Positions 1 through 11,307 of a DNA stretch of 64,000 nucleotides are shown here, one piece after another. Location of the stretch: positions 57,208 through 121,207 of the forward strand of contig NXFV01001657.1 of the NCBI GenBank assembly GCA_002803225.1, given 5' to 3'. The position numbers and the translations under genes were made by a program. A model generated the notes under the pieces. The model was not told where the DNA came from, made no database searches, and saw only the letters and a list, made by a program, of their open reading frames with translations. Position 1 is the first letter of the stretch; every line of letters begins with the position of its first letter. The stretch comes from Gamarada debralockiae (taxonomy: Eukaryota > Ascomycota > Leotiomycetes > Helotiales > Hyphodiscaceae).

Positions 1-1440
1 TTGGGAGGCTCTGTCAAATACCGCAACCGCGCATATATCAAGTCTTCTAGATTTAAGGAGTTAATATACTATTGCGTTGTTGATAGATTCGAAAGCGTTT
101 CCGCTGGAGAGTCTTGTCGCAGCTGGACGAAGTGTTGTTTGACATTGGCGGCTAGTTCTCCCAAAAACATCGACAACAAACCAAGTTATAGCCAAGACTG
201 TGCTCGTATGGCAAGTTCCTCCGCTGGGCCATTCAATGAGGCACATTGACCTTTCTCCGTGGTCGAGCCTTTTTCGGATTGGACAATCTATGAAGCCAAG
301 ACCATCGTACTCAAAATCATCTCCAGAGTCTTCGCACACACACGGTACCTTGAAGTCCCGCGAGTGACCCTTCAGTCAAAGGTATGTGTTCCTAACCAAG
401 CGCTGGGACAGATTCGAGGTATCATCGTCGATACTTGTCTGTATCTTGAGAGACCGTTCAGCGCGGAGGATTTTGCGGGCAAGGCTCAGGACGCACCAAG
501 GGATTGTTTTGCTTTGACTTGCATGTCGCACGTCGCAGCTTCGTGGTACAAACAGCCTTCATGAAGGCATTGATATCACTAGAATGGACCTCTGAGAGGG
601 TTTACAGATGAGAGATGGCAAGAAGCTGGGCTTGCAAGGACTGCGACCGCAATGATGCTACGGTGATAAGTGAACCCTGCGATTGATTTGCTGTTGTAGA
701 AACGGCCCCCATCTCCAACATTTGGATATGATAGGAACTGTCCCCGATCATTATTCCAATCTCCAACCTTTGACAAAGAAAATCGGAATGCCATTATTGA
801 GAAGATAAGAACAACTGAACTTGCTTATGATGTATAGCCGGGCCACTGCAGTTGTGCAAAGGCTGCATGTAAAGTTCGTGCTGCAAGCAGATGAGAAGTT
901 CAAGAGGAAGTCGAAGTGGACGTAGTGGGGTAATTTTCAACGAGGCTGGATGCCTTACAAACGAGGTTCCCCAGTGCTTAGCCTTTTCGGTGCAAAATTG
1001 TTCTCGAGCCTTCTACAACTACCTCAAGCCCACATTCTTCTTCTCAAGCTGACAACCTCCAAAACAATCTCCTTCCCCGACAAAGCTCTGGAGCTTGTAA
1101 CTGTTTTAATGACTACATAAAATCTCCCAATTGCATAGAGAAGGTACGTACAAAGAATCCGTCACCAATGCGAGGCGGTCACGATATTCCACTCTTTGGA
1201 GACATACTCTGTGCACCGATGCACAATCCAATTCCTTTCTCTGATGAAACACAAGCTGGCACCAGTCCTAGTTGATTTTGTACTCAAACTTTGAGGACGA
1301 AGGCCGAGCCTTAGAGCTCTTTCTGAACGAATTCAAAAATCCTATTTTTCAATTGCAAAGCTTTTGTGTGATCTTTGCTAACCTGTTGGACTAATAGTTC
1401 GACCTCGGCCAGCACTCGAAAACGATCAAAATAGTCCGCC
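1..1440. other. Left edge, no gene recognised
   Basis: Both strands hold only short open frames (at most about 100 codons), with no domain I can name and no convincing splice pattern joining them. The last 400 bases are probably promoter and 5' leader of the AHA1 gene. A gene whose body lies off the left edge could end here, but I cannot support one. Confidence 0.5.
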
Positions 1441-2574
1441 ATGGTTCTCCATAACCCAAACAATTGGCATTGGGTCAATAAGGATGCCTCGGGATGGACC
1501 AAGCAGTGGTTGGACGAGAGCATTAAGGAGATGAAGGCCGAGGAAGATGGAGTCACCGCACAACTGGATAAGGTGATTAGCATGGATGGGGATGTCGATG
1601 TCAGCCAGCGGAAGGGCAAGGTCATTACAATCTTCGACGTCAAGGTTGTCATTGAGTATTCCGGTATGTTCACATGTAGAGACTTCTGCTCTGCAAATGC
1701 TGACCATCCAGGCAAAACCAAGGACGACGAAGATGTCAGCGGCACAATCACAATCCCTGAGCTAGCACACGACACTGAAGAAAACGAGTATGTTGTATGT
1801 CTCCTCGTCCCCCATGGGCGCCTTTGCACGACCCAACTAACACCCCTAAGTTCGACATAGATATCTATTCCGACGCCAACTCCAAGGCACCCGTCAAAGA
1901 CCTCGTCCGCGCAAAGCTGGTCCCACAACTGCGAAAGCAATTCATTAAGTTGGGTCCCGCTTTGATTGCTGAACACGGAAAGGATATCCAGCATGCCCCG
2001 GGCTCGAATCCTTCAAGTGGTTTCTCAACCCCGGTTCCCAAAATACATACACCTTCGCCCGCACCTGCCCAATCGTTTGCTAGCTCCAGCGGTAGCAGCT
2101 CTGTGAACACCACGACTGTCACCGATACCGAAGAGTTCCGCGCACCAGCCTCAGAGCTTTACCAGACCTTCACCGACCCACAACGTATCGCAGCTTTCAC
2201 CCGTGCAGCACCCAAGCTCTTTGAGGGGGCAAAGAAGGGCGGCAAGTTCGAGCTATTCGGCGGTAACGTCTCAGGCGAATATCTTGAACTCGTTGAGCCC
2301 ACAAAGATTGTTCAGAGCTGGAGATTGGATCAGTGGCCAAAGGGACATTTCTCTCGTCTTGAGATCAACTTTGATCAGAATGATGTAGATAGTGTCACGG
2401 TTATGAGAGTGAGCTGGAGTGGAGTCCCCATTGGTCAGGAGGAAGTTACGAAGAGAAATTGGGGAGAGTATTACGTCCGAAGCATCAAGACTACGTTTGG
2501 GTAAGTAGCTACCGCGGTGTTCGTCGTTTGAGGATATTAGCTAATGGTCTCCAGCTTTGGCACGATTCTATGAT
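1441..2574 (+). CDS. AHA1: Activator of Hsp90 ATPase (Aha1 co-chaperone)
   Basis: Cytosolic co-chaperone that binds Hsp90 and stimulates its ATPase cycle. Four exons read 1441-1663, 1712-1794, 1851-2500 and 2556-2574, giving 324 aa in frame across all junctions. The N-terminal domain (about residues 10-150) opens with the family signature NPNNWHW and contains GKVITIFDVK. A Ser/Pro-rich linker (about 165-205) leads to the C-terminal AHSA1 domain with YQTFTDPQRIAAFTRAAP and WRLDQWP. The last exon is only 19 nt and restores the conserved end TTFGFGTIL, which supports the final intron. The start is the ATG in front of the conserved N-terminus. The gene converges on the P4-ATPase gene. Identification is firm; exon borders are manual. 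Confidence 0.95.
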
Positions 2575-2908
2575 ACTGCATGACCGGGAAAGACATGATG
2601 GGATGACTGGTATGAAATGCGGGATGTAAGCGGTGGTTACATTCTTGATTCAATGCACCTTAGATCAATCAATAGAAAGCAATTGTCCAGATATCAAATC
2701 TCGAGCATGTGTAAAAATGTCTTCGTTTCTACATTATAAAAATTTTAAATCAAGAACGCCCCCCCCTTCCCATGCTGTGCCGAAACCACAAACCCTACGT
2801 CATCCCATTTATGTAAAGCCCACGTCGAGTCTAGGGTATCAACTCTTCCATCATACAATCATTCGAAGTTCATCATATACCCCAACCTATGCCCAATCCT
2901 CATAATCA
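2575..2908. other. Convergent 3' spacer
   Basis: Spacer of 334 bases between the stops of AHA1 and the P4-ATPase gene, with an AT-rich stretch and a short C-run. It should hold the two 3' UTRs and poly(A) sites. No gene is seen. Confidence 0.6.
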
Positions 2909-5900
2909 TTACCTTCCCCCCAAAATCTCGCCAACATCAACCGAATGCCTCATTTTCGGTAACACCGCACTCCTCGGACTCGTCATCTCAATATGTTCGT
3001 CACTCCGAGTAACATCAACTGAGAACTTCCTCCTAACCAAATTCCCGCTCGCGCTCCGCTTCACATTCACATCACTAACCACCACCGACGCCTCCCCACT
3101 CTCATCCATAACTCTCGGCCTATCAAGTAGTTCCTGGATCTCGCTTTCCCTCTGCACCTCTGCACTCGTCCTCTTCTCCCTCCCCATCTCCACACTTCCT
3201 TTGCCCTCAGCTTCATTCCGGACCGTCTCCTCAAATCTCTGCTTAATAATGGGATCTTTTTGCAACACTTGGAAAGTATCGGTATCTGTCGGCCACCAGG
3301 TCTTGCGTATACTGCTAACGGCTAACTCGAAGACGATGAAGGATACGAGAATGGTGAAAAGGGCGAGCCACCATTGAAAATCAGAGCCGTATCCGTCCAA
3401 GAAGTTGTTTTTGAGGGGGTAGGGGATGACGTTCTTTTTTGCTTCAGGGGGAAAGCCGGCGGAGAGGGCGAGTGTCCAGACCCACCAGCCGCCGACGGAG
3501 ACGATCCAGCCTATGGCTGCCATGTAGGTCTTGTTGTGCATTTCCAAGAAACTGTTTTCGATTAGAAATGAGGTTGAGGACTGGAAGGGGGAGAGGACTT
3601 ACAGCGCCTTAGTATTGATCATAGTAACAGCAGCGGAGAAACACATCTGCCCTACCCCCATAACCGAGTTATCCTTCTGGAATATCGCCTGGCCGTAGAG
3701 GCCAAGCGCGCAGAAGAAGACGATCATTGCTTCGGAGGATGCCACGAACATCCATGCCAGGTATTTCTTGAGGTTGAAGGCTTCGTTTCGTTGACCTTGA
3801 ACGTACAGTTCTGGGACTGCGAGGAGTGTGGAGGCGGCTAAGTCTTGCTCAAATATACCGAGAAAGATGACGGGGAGCGAAGTGAAGAGTGTGTTGAAGA
3901 CTGTGAGGGATAAGGATTCGTAGAGTGAGAAGCCGGTGTATCCGTTCCATTTCTGGTAGAGAGCTTGAACCAGATAGAACACCAATTCCTGCAAAGTTCC
4001 GAAGTCAGTATTGTTTCATCACAAAAGAGAGGGGTGGGGAAAGGTCTGCATACTTTCCAGAAGGTGATCAAGATATATTTGGCCGTGCGGATGTAGTTCC
4101 AGCGTCCGTGAACGAGGAGTAGCTTCTGCAGGAATCTGAATTGTGCAATAGAGTAATCCGAGATTCGTGCCGCCTGCAGACCTTCCTTACCACTGACCCC
4201 AATGCCCACGTGGGCCTCTTGGATCATAGCAATGTCGTTAGCACCATCACCAATAGCTAACGTAAGGGACCCGCTGACTTTGGTTCGGATTTTCTTGACA
4301 AGCGAGGCTTTCTGACTAGGACTCGCGCGGCAGCAAATCACTGAATCAGAAACGACAACTAGATCGAAGAAGAGCATCGATAAAGTGGTGTTTGCTTCGA
4401 TCTCAGCGAGAGTTCCTCCATCAACGACAATCACGGAGTGCGGAATGGCTCCTTTGGTGATATCCAGTAAGGTGCTGGCCATGCGTTGCTCAACCTCACC
4501 AGTTTTGTGATCCAAGATGACCACTTCGGAATAGCTTTTGCATATCCTCGCCGAATGTGCAATGTTGATGGCAGTCTCTCGTTTGTCGCCTGTAAGCATC
4601 CATATTTTGATGTTCGCTCTCCGTAATTTGTCGATGGTTTCGGGGACACCTTTTTGAAGCTTATCCTCAATGGCTGTGGCACCAGCCAGATCAAAGTTCT
4701 GCTCGATCATCTCTCCAGCATTCTCGATCAGTTTCTGGCGATCCACTAGACTGGTGGTGGCATCCAGATAGATCTTCTTCCATCCATCGTACTCTTTCTC
4801 GTCAAGAAATCTGTACCCGAAAAGGAGAGTTCGAAGTCCTTCAGAGGCAAAATCGTCAACGTGCTGAAAACAACGCTCGAATACGGCTGCATCGTCCAAT
4901 ACCAGCGATTCGTCCACGAAATCCTCGAAATGGTCGTCGTGGATTGAATACCTATGTTCTGATGATGCGAATGAAAGCCGTCCCATAGAAGCTCTCGGAG
5001 ACTGATAGGCACTGAGATCTTGATCATCAGGCGCCATCTCAACGTCATGCTCACGGTGCCTGAGCCACGAGTCAAGTTCGTCCCGAATAGGTTGAAGTCT
5101 CGTGCTGGCCATAGATGGTCTTCCATGACCAATGCTCCTCCGACTCAGGCTCATGCTTTTTCTCGGCAGACTGCTAAAGCTGGTTCTCGGGCTATGCTCG
5201 CTCATCCGCCTTAAGGCTTCTTCGATCTCCATGCTCTTCCTCTTACTAGCTCGGCGCACAATCTCCGACGCTTTCTCTAAGGCAAGTGATGCAAGCTTCA
5301 ATCGTGGCAAGACGGCCGAGTCTGCACCTTTGCAGAATATGCAAATCTTGCTGTTGGGAAATCTGACGATAATTGACATCCGCTTTCGTTTGCTGGAGAA
5401 CTCGATGACATCGAGAATGTCGTAACTTTCAGTTACATTCTCGGAATCTCCGGGAGCCCCTCGGTAATTGAGCGTGATTGACCGCGCAAGACGGTCAATA
5501 ACAAGGAACCCGAGTTCCTTCGCAGCCTTCACCAGTGCAAGCTCATCTGGAGAAGCAGCCTGAAACTCGATATCTCCGTCTTCTTGAACTTCGGGGAGAC
5601 AGGTATGGCATAGCGCAAGAGAAAGGAGAAAGAATTTAGCCTTCTTGGTGAAGACGCTGTGCGGCTTGTACTGCATGTATCGTAAAAGTTCCTCCGTACG
5701 GAGCTCTGGTTGAGCTTTGGCGGGGCGAGCTGACGATCTCCACATAGACACAGAGCTTCCTCGGCGCAGAAGATCGGGACGGCCGTGGTCGGTAGAAGAG
5801 GATACCTCGGAGTCGTTGCGGCCGCTGAGAGATGGTCGAGTCTTCCTCTGTTTGTGCATCGAGAAGCGTTTCGCAACACCTTTCCCCTTCCGTCGTTTAC

Positions 5901-8148
5901 TCATTTCCACAGTCTCTTGACCATGCCCAGCTTTCTCTGCAGCCTCCTTTTGCAGATCAAAATCATGCAACCATGCGTAGCCTGCCACACTAAGCTTTCG
6001 AAAGCGCATGATATTGTCTGTTAGTGTTCCTGTCTTGTCCGAAAAGACATAGTTGATCTGTCCCAGGTTCTCCAGGATAGTTGTGGTATTGCAGATCATA
6101 GGGGTGTTAGAGACTGGGTCGTACATGTCCACATCCTTCATCAGAAGCAGCTGTCCAACCTTAATGATTTCGAGACTGACGTAGAGAGATAGCGGGATCA
6201 AGGTGTTGAAGAGAATGATGTCTGCAACCAAAACAAGGCCCAAGTTATAATGGGCTCCGTTAAGGTACCAGGCATCTTCTTCCACGTTTTCAGACCAAAT
6301 TGAGTAAGCAATGGTACAGAAAAGCGCAAGAATGATAACGAAGAACACAAGCATTATGACGACCTTATTGGTGATTGTCTGCAGCGCTGGTGCTTTGATC
6401 CGGGGGCTTTTGTTGGCGTTCATTCGAATTTTGCACTCCTCTCCAGTGTTGATGACCATGCCAATAGCATTTGGAGTATTTCGGAGTGTGCTTCCTCGGA
6501 AAACAACCTCATTCATTGTGAGCGGTAGAGTCTCGCCGTCCACCGTAACTCTTCCATCGAAGTTATACAAGTCAAGGTTGGGGTCTTCCACCACAACCTG
6601 AGCCCGACAAGCTGCAACGTCCTCCAAAGTCCCACATCGCTTGATTAGAGGAGGGACCGCTTGCTTGGTCTTCAGATTTGTTTCACCATCTAAAGCCATG
6701 GTTTCGATGAAAGCTATCCCGTTCAGGCCATCGGCGTGTAGGATAACCATATCTGCGGGCACATCCTCATCTCGTTGAAGGTGAATGATATCCCCGACTT
6801 TAACATCCTTCCACTTCAAAGGCGCCCAATGCGTGGATCCGTCAACGGGTCGCGAAACCCCACTGGTTTCGGGAATATCCACGGCAGAATCCCCCTTTGA
6901 AGGTATTAAGCCTCGCAGCCTTTTACCCATGTTCGCGTTGCCGTAGTGGGCAGAGACATGTGGGCCAAGTTCATTCGAGGTGCGAAGAACTCGAGTCTCC
7001 TTATTATTCTCAACTTTGTCCAGCTTGTATCTTCGAACATCGTCATATCCTTCCTTGCACATAGAAATAGTCACAAACACCAACAGCGGAGCAATCGTTG
7101 TATAGGATCCTGTGGGACTGAGGCCAGGAATCATTTGAAGGATCGAGACCATTAGGAAGTATGCGTTTGCGAGTTTCGAAAATTGGAAGAAAAGCTGCCG
7201 AGGAAGGAAATCCCAAACTGTATATCGACTAGAGCGAATACTGTTTCCAATATATGCTTGCCCGGTCCTTTCGTCAATCAGCGGCTGTTTCCTCGAGGCG
7301 TCGAGATCGATATGCCGACCATCTTTCGAAGGAGGTAACTGCTTCTTTCCAAAGATGCCCTCACCAAGCGCCACTTTGTAAAAGTGGCTGGCCTTCTTCT
7401 GCCAACTATTCTTCTGCCCCCTGCTCCTCGCCCAGACGTCGTAATTTGGCAGACTGACCGTACCAAAGGTCTTCTTGTCCTTCTTGATCTCTGGTTCCGA
7501 TGGTCGGGTAGAGCACCTCGACAAGGAGATATCCAACTCAGGATCAGCAACAGGTGATACAGTGATGTCCGTATCCAGAATCTTCCCCTTCGCCTTCCCT
7601 TGTCGCTCCTCAATTCTCTCTGCAATCCCCTCATTCTCCCTCGAAGACCCCGCCTCCACCAGCTCAATTGGGCTAATCTCCGACTGATTATTTATACTCC
7701 TCGCAAACAGCGACCTCCTCAATGAATAACCCCGCTCTCTCGCTCGCGGCGACGTTGGAGACGTAGGACTCAGGTTGTTCCGCGGGGCAGGTTTCTTGAC
7801 CGCAGGCGTAGTATCGAGCGTCAAATTCGGCGTTCCAGGTCTTTGACTCGCAGATGCAGAAGCCGTCGCCGTCGCTCTATCCAGATCCTGCGAGAACCGT
7901 ACTCTGGGCGCCTCTGCATCTCTCGAAGCTGGTCCCTCCATCGCACCGGACGATTGCACAGGGTCCGCGACAACCCCTCTGCCTTTCGACAATTGAGGAG
8001 GCCGTCCTCCCGTGCTGTCCGCCATAACGCAATTGTTGCCGACGTATTCATGTACCCATCCGAAGGCTTCCGGGTGAAGCTGAGGAGCTTCTCGTAATTG
8101 CGCAGTGTTGGTCTTTAGTCCAAGCGAGGCCGCCAATGAGGCCGCCAA
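2909..8148 (-). CDS. DNF3: P4-type ATPase, phospholipid flippase, Dnf3-like
   Basis: Aminophospholipid translocase moving lipids to the cytosolic leaflet, expected in late-Golgi or plasma membranes. Three exons on the minus strand (8148-4054, 3988-3603, 3551-2909) encode 1,707 aa, close to yeast Dnf3. Visible P-type motifs: DGET (about residue 486), phosphorylation site DKTGT (about 703), TGDKRETA (about 1185) and the hinge GDGANDIAMI (about 1304). The run FSKLANAYFLMVSILQMIPG marks the first membrane pair as P4 class. The later exons supply the final membrane segments and a long hydrophilic tail. A start at 8025 (MADSTGG) is as plausible as 8148, because the first 41 residues carry no recognisable feature. 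The long Ser/Arg-rich insert between phosphorylation and nucleotide domains may be regulatory (inference). The Dnf3 subtype is from recall; P4 membership is certain. Confidence 0.93.
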
Positions 8149-9408
8149 TGGCGTTGCATTTAGATGTCACCGCAGAACCTCTGAATCTCAATCGTGAAAG
8201 AGGGTCTATAGAATTCAGAAATTCGTGGTAGTGGATTAAAAGTAATTGGAAGGGATCATTTCCGCGTGCTGTATCTACAAGGTCTGTGGTCGGCGCCTGA
8301 ACAATTGATGCTTGTCAGGCCTGATCATAGTCTCCAGCACTTCTTCTTAAGTTTTCGTTCCCCTTTCCTTGAGGCTCAAAACCAAACTTTTACGAATCTA
8401 CGTAAAAATTGTAAGACTGGTCCTTCCGCATTCACACGTAATTTGTAGGCAGTGAACTGATAGTGTTTCAGGACGTAGAAGCACCTGCTGATTCGTCTAC
8501 ACATGCCTTCCCCAAACCATTGAACTTCCTTAGGGTGTGCTGATACGGAAACCTCGGGCCCGAACCATGCCGAGGGTACATTAACAACAGAATCTCAGCC
8601 ACCTCTTGTTGAAAATGGATGTCGAAATTCCGAGTGCCTCTGAATAGAGCTCGTGACCTGCCGGGAATTGGTTGCAGCAATCTACTTGAGTGATATCTGG
8701 AACCGTCTGAACTCTGTAACTGAGTTTCAATAGCGGGCCGGCCCTCCAGAGTGCAAACATGTGGCACTCAACAGCTCTTAGGTCATGATAGAGTCACAGA
8801 ATAGATTCAAACTATTAAGTCCACCATCACCATCATGGATCCAGTTGCTCACGCACGCACGTACAAGTCACTAGCCAGTCCAAACAACACTCCCGCTTTC
8901 CGAGCATTTCCACATACAAGTGCTTCCACACATCTCCCCCATTTATATCCTCACTCCCACTACCAGTCTCCTCAGGAGACAATAAAACCATGAAGAGATG
9001 CAGCAAATACACGCCAGCCAAAAATCAATGGGAACGATCGCTGTGCCAGACAAGCATGATCGCGATATAAGTCGTCATGCTAGTTCGTGGCCTTAAACAG
9101 AACAAGGAGATTTGGTAACAGGAAAACGACGGAGTCTCGTGCGAACACGAGTAATAGGGCATAGACGAAGCCCACGAGAAGATCAACAGGGAAGAACAAT
9201 GAATCCAGGCCATCATATATATACCACTCCCCAATCACACACACTCCACAAACGCCTCCAATCGCCTGCAATCAAGAACCAAATCCCAGCTTCAGAGAAC
9301 GAGCTTCCTCCTAATCAGCGACCACCTTTTTATGCAGCCAAATCCTGGGCGCGAGCAAACATGAAGCCATATGTTCCCGGCCCAGCCTTCGTCATTCCGA
9401 TAAAGACC
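8149..9408. other. Intergenic, promoter of the flippase and 3' region of the homeobox gene
   Basis: About 1.26 kb with only short open frames on both strands and no recognisable protein. The part next to 8148 is probably the 5' leader and promoter of the flippase gene; the part near 9400 is probably the homeobox 3' UTR. Confidence 0.5.
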
Positions 9409-11307
9409 TTATTGGGGAATATTCTCAGGGGAGAGGCTTGCTGGATTTTCGTCGAAGGAGACAAGTTGGTTCATGTCCATATCCGCTGCTGATTGTTCGG
9501 CAAAGGCTGGAGAATGAGGATGCATCGGAAGGTTGAGCGTGTGCTTCGAGTACATTTCGTTCAGTCCATTTCCATCATCGGATATGTTCGAATGGTGGTC
9601 GTGTGACATGCTGTAAACGTCTGCGGAAGCACTGCGATGCATTATAGACAGAGGCGGGGACTGGTCAACAATTGCTGGGTCTCCGTGGCTCATGAAAGAC
9701 AGTGGAGAGACAGGGGGTGGGACCATGCCAGAAGTATCGACCATTGGATTAGGCGAGAGGAAGGGCACTGGAAAGGGGGTAGTGCTGTATGAGGATGCTG
9801 GGAGAGCGCTTGAATCGGGACCTTGCGAGAAGAACGATGGACTGGCATAATCCGAAGGTGGAGTTGTCGTAGCTGCAGACATCGGGTATTGTCTGAAGTC
9901 CATGCCGTAGCCTGACGACGTATCGATTCGTAGATTTGGCCCCAGAGGTCCCAGATTATTGGGCTGCTGTGGAATCGGCGCAAAGATATTTGGATTGTGA
10001 TGCTGTTGCTGGGTCTCGCCAGGCTGCTGGATGAGGAAGGATGGCATCTGGCCCTGGAACATGGAGAAGTCGACGGCCATAGGGACCGACCTACTCCGTT
10101 GTCTTTTATGGCCAGGTCCGCGAGCACCTGGATGCACACCAATACCCCACTGTGACTCCTGGAACATGCCAACATGCGCTTGGGCATTATAATTTGGTTG
10201 AGATGCTGGACGGTGTCCTGTTGGGGAGACAGGTGCCGAGACGGAGAGTTGTTGTTGCTCGAATGGGCTATGTCGGGTCATGAATGATTCGAGAGAAACC
10301 AACTTGGCCAATTGTCCACTGAGAACCTTGGGGTGACCACCAAGATGATGGATCATGATCTGTGACGCCTGTTGGTCTTCTGTAAAGTCGCCACATTGGT
10401 AGAATCCGCCAGATCCAGAGGAGTCCATGAAGAAGTACGGAGGTCGGTTAAGTTCCACCACCAATCCACCTGGCGTCTCATTATCTCCATTTTCCAGGAA
10501 GATATTTTTTATGAACGCGAAAGGATATTCGACCTTGTAGCCTGCCTGGTCGCTGTTGATGTAGTATGTCATGCATGCTTTCTCAGGTGAGTAGAAGATG
10601 ATGAGGTCCATAGCATTTTGGCCCACACGTCTCCATGTTCCAACGCTCAGTGACCGGCAAGAAAGATGGTGGATGACTTTTTAGAAATTAGCCTCGATAC
10701 TACAAAAATTGAGATGATATCACAACTTACCAACTTTCCCCTGAGGACCTTGATCCCCCCCCATCAGCATGTTTCCGCTGCCGTAAGGCATCAGCCCCGA
10801 ACGACCCAGAAAGTTGCCCCCCAAAGACTTCCCCGAATCCATAGCTTGAAGAGCAAGATATTGACGCATTGATTCAGGGATCATGGCATCGCAGTCCTCA
10901 CCCGTTTCAATACTTTTCTTTGCCAAGAGCTTTATTTTTGCTCGTCTAATGTTTAGTTAGATTTTTGTATGATCGTCCAGAATCGCATAAACCCACCTGT
11001 TCTGAAACCAAATCTGTACAGATCGCTCTGTCATGTTGATATCCTCCGCGATTCGTTCCCTAACTGTGGCAGTTGGTGTAGGGTTCTTGTTGAATTCCAT
11101 CTCGAGTGTAACCAATTGATCCTGCGTTGCACGTTGTCGTTTTTGATTTTTCTGCTGCTGGGTTAATGTGCTTTTCCGTGGAGGTCTTCGAGATGCGGAT
11201 GTGCTGCTGGCTGAGTTCGACGCGGTTGGGGATGGTGTTGAGGACATCTTGATTTCCGCGTTCTCCTGTTTCGTGTCCGACATGTTGTCGTTCGATGTTG
11301 TGGACAT
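9409..11307 (-). CDS. Homeobox transcription factor (fungal Htf1/Phx1/Pho2-like)
   Basis: DNA-binding nuclear regulator. Exons 11307-10997, 10945-10731 and 10676-9409 give 597 aa. The homeodomain (about residues 50-110) has the three-helix pattern ending in the recognition helix [15 protein letters not shown]; the first intron splits the second-to-last Arg block, and splicing restores it exactly. A second strongly patterned block follows (about 180-300): [19 protein letters not shown], then [19 protein letters not shown] and [14 protein letters not shown]. The rest is Pro/Ser/Gln-rich, typical of activation regions. The combination of homeodomain with this second block matches, from memory, the fungal Htf1/MoHox2 type that controls conidiation, but I cannot confirm orthology. 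Its unusually large upstream region fits developmental control. Confidence 0.88.

Noticed and set aside
1..564. Weak resemblance of a plus-strand frame (TIYEAKTIVLKIISRVFAHT) to a cytochrome P450 helix
   Set aside because: No heme-binding cysteine motif, no ExxR and no continuous frame in the flanks; likely coincidence.
1311..1994. 227-codon frame antisense to AHA1
   Set aside because: It mirrors the AHA1 exons and runs through its introns; no domain.
2889..3377. 162-codon Ser/Thr-rich frame antisense to the flippase tail
   Set aside because: Composition is the complement of the coding strand; no independent support.
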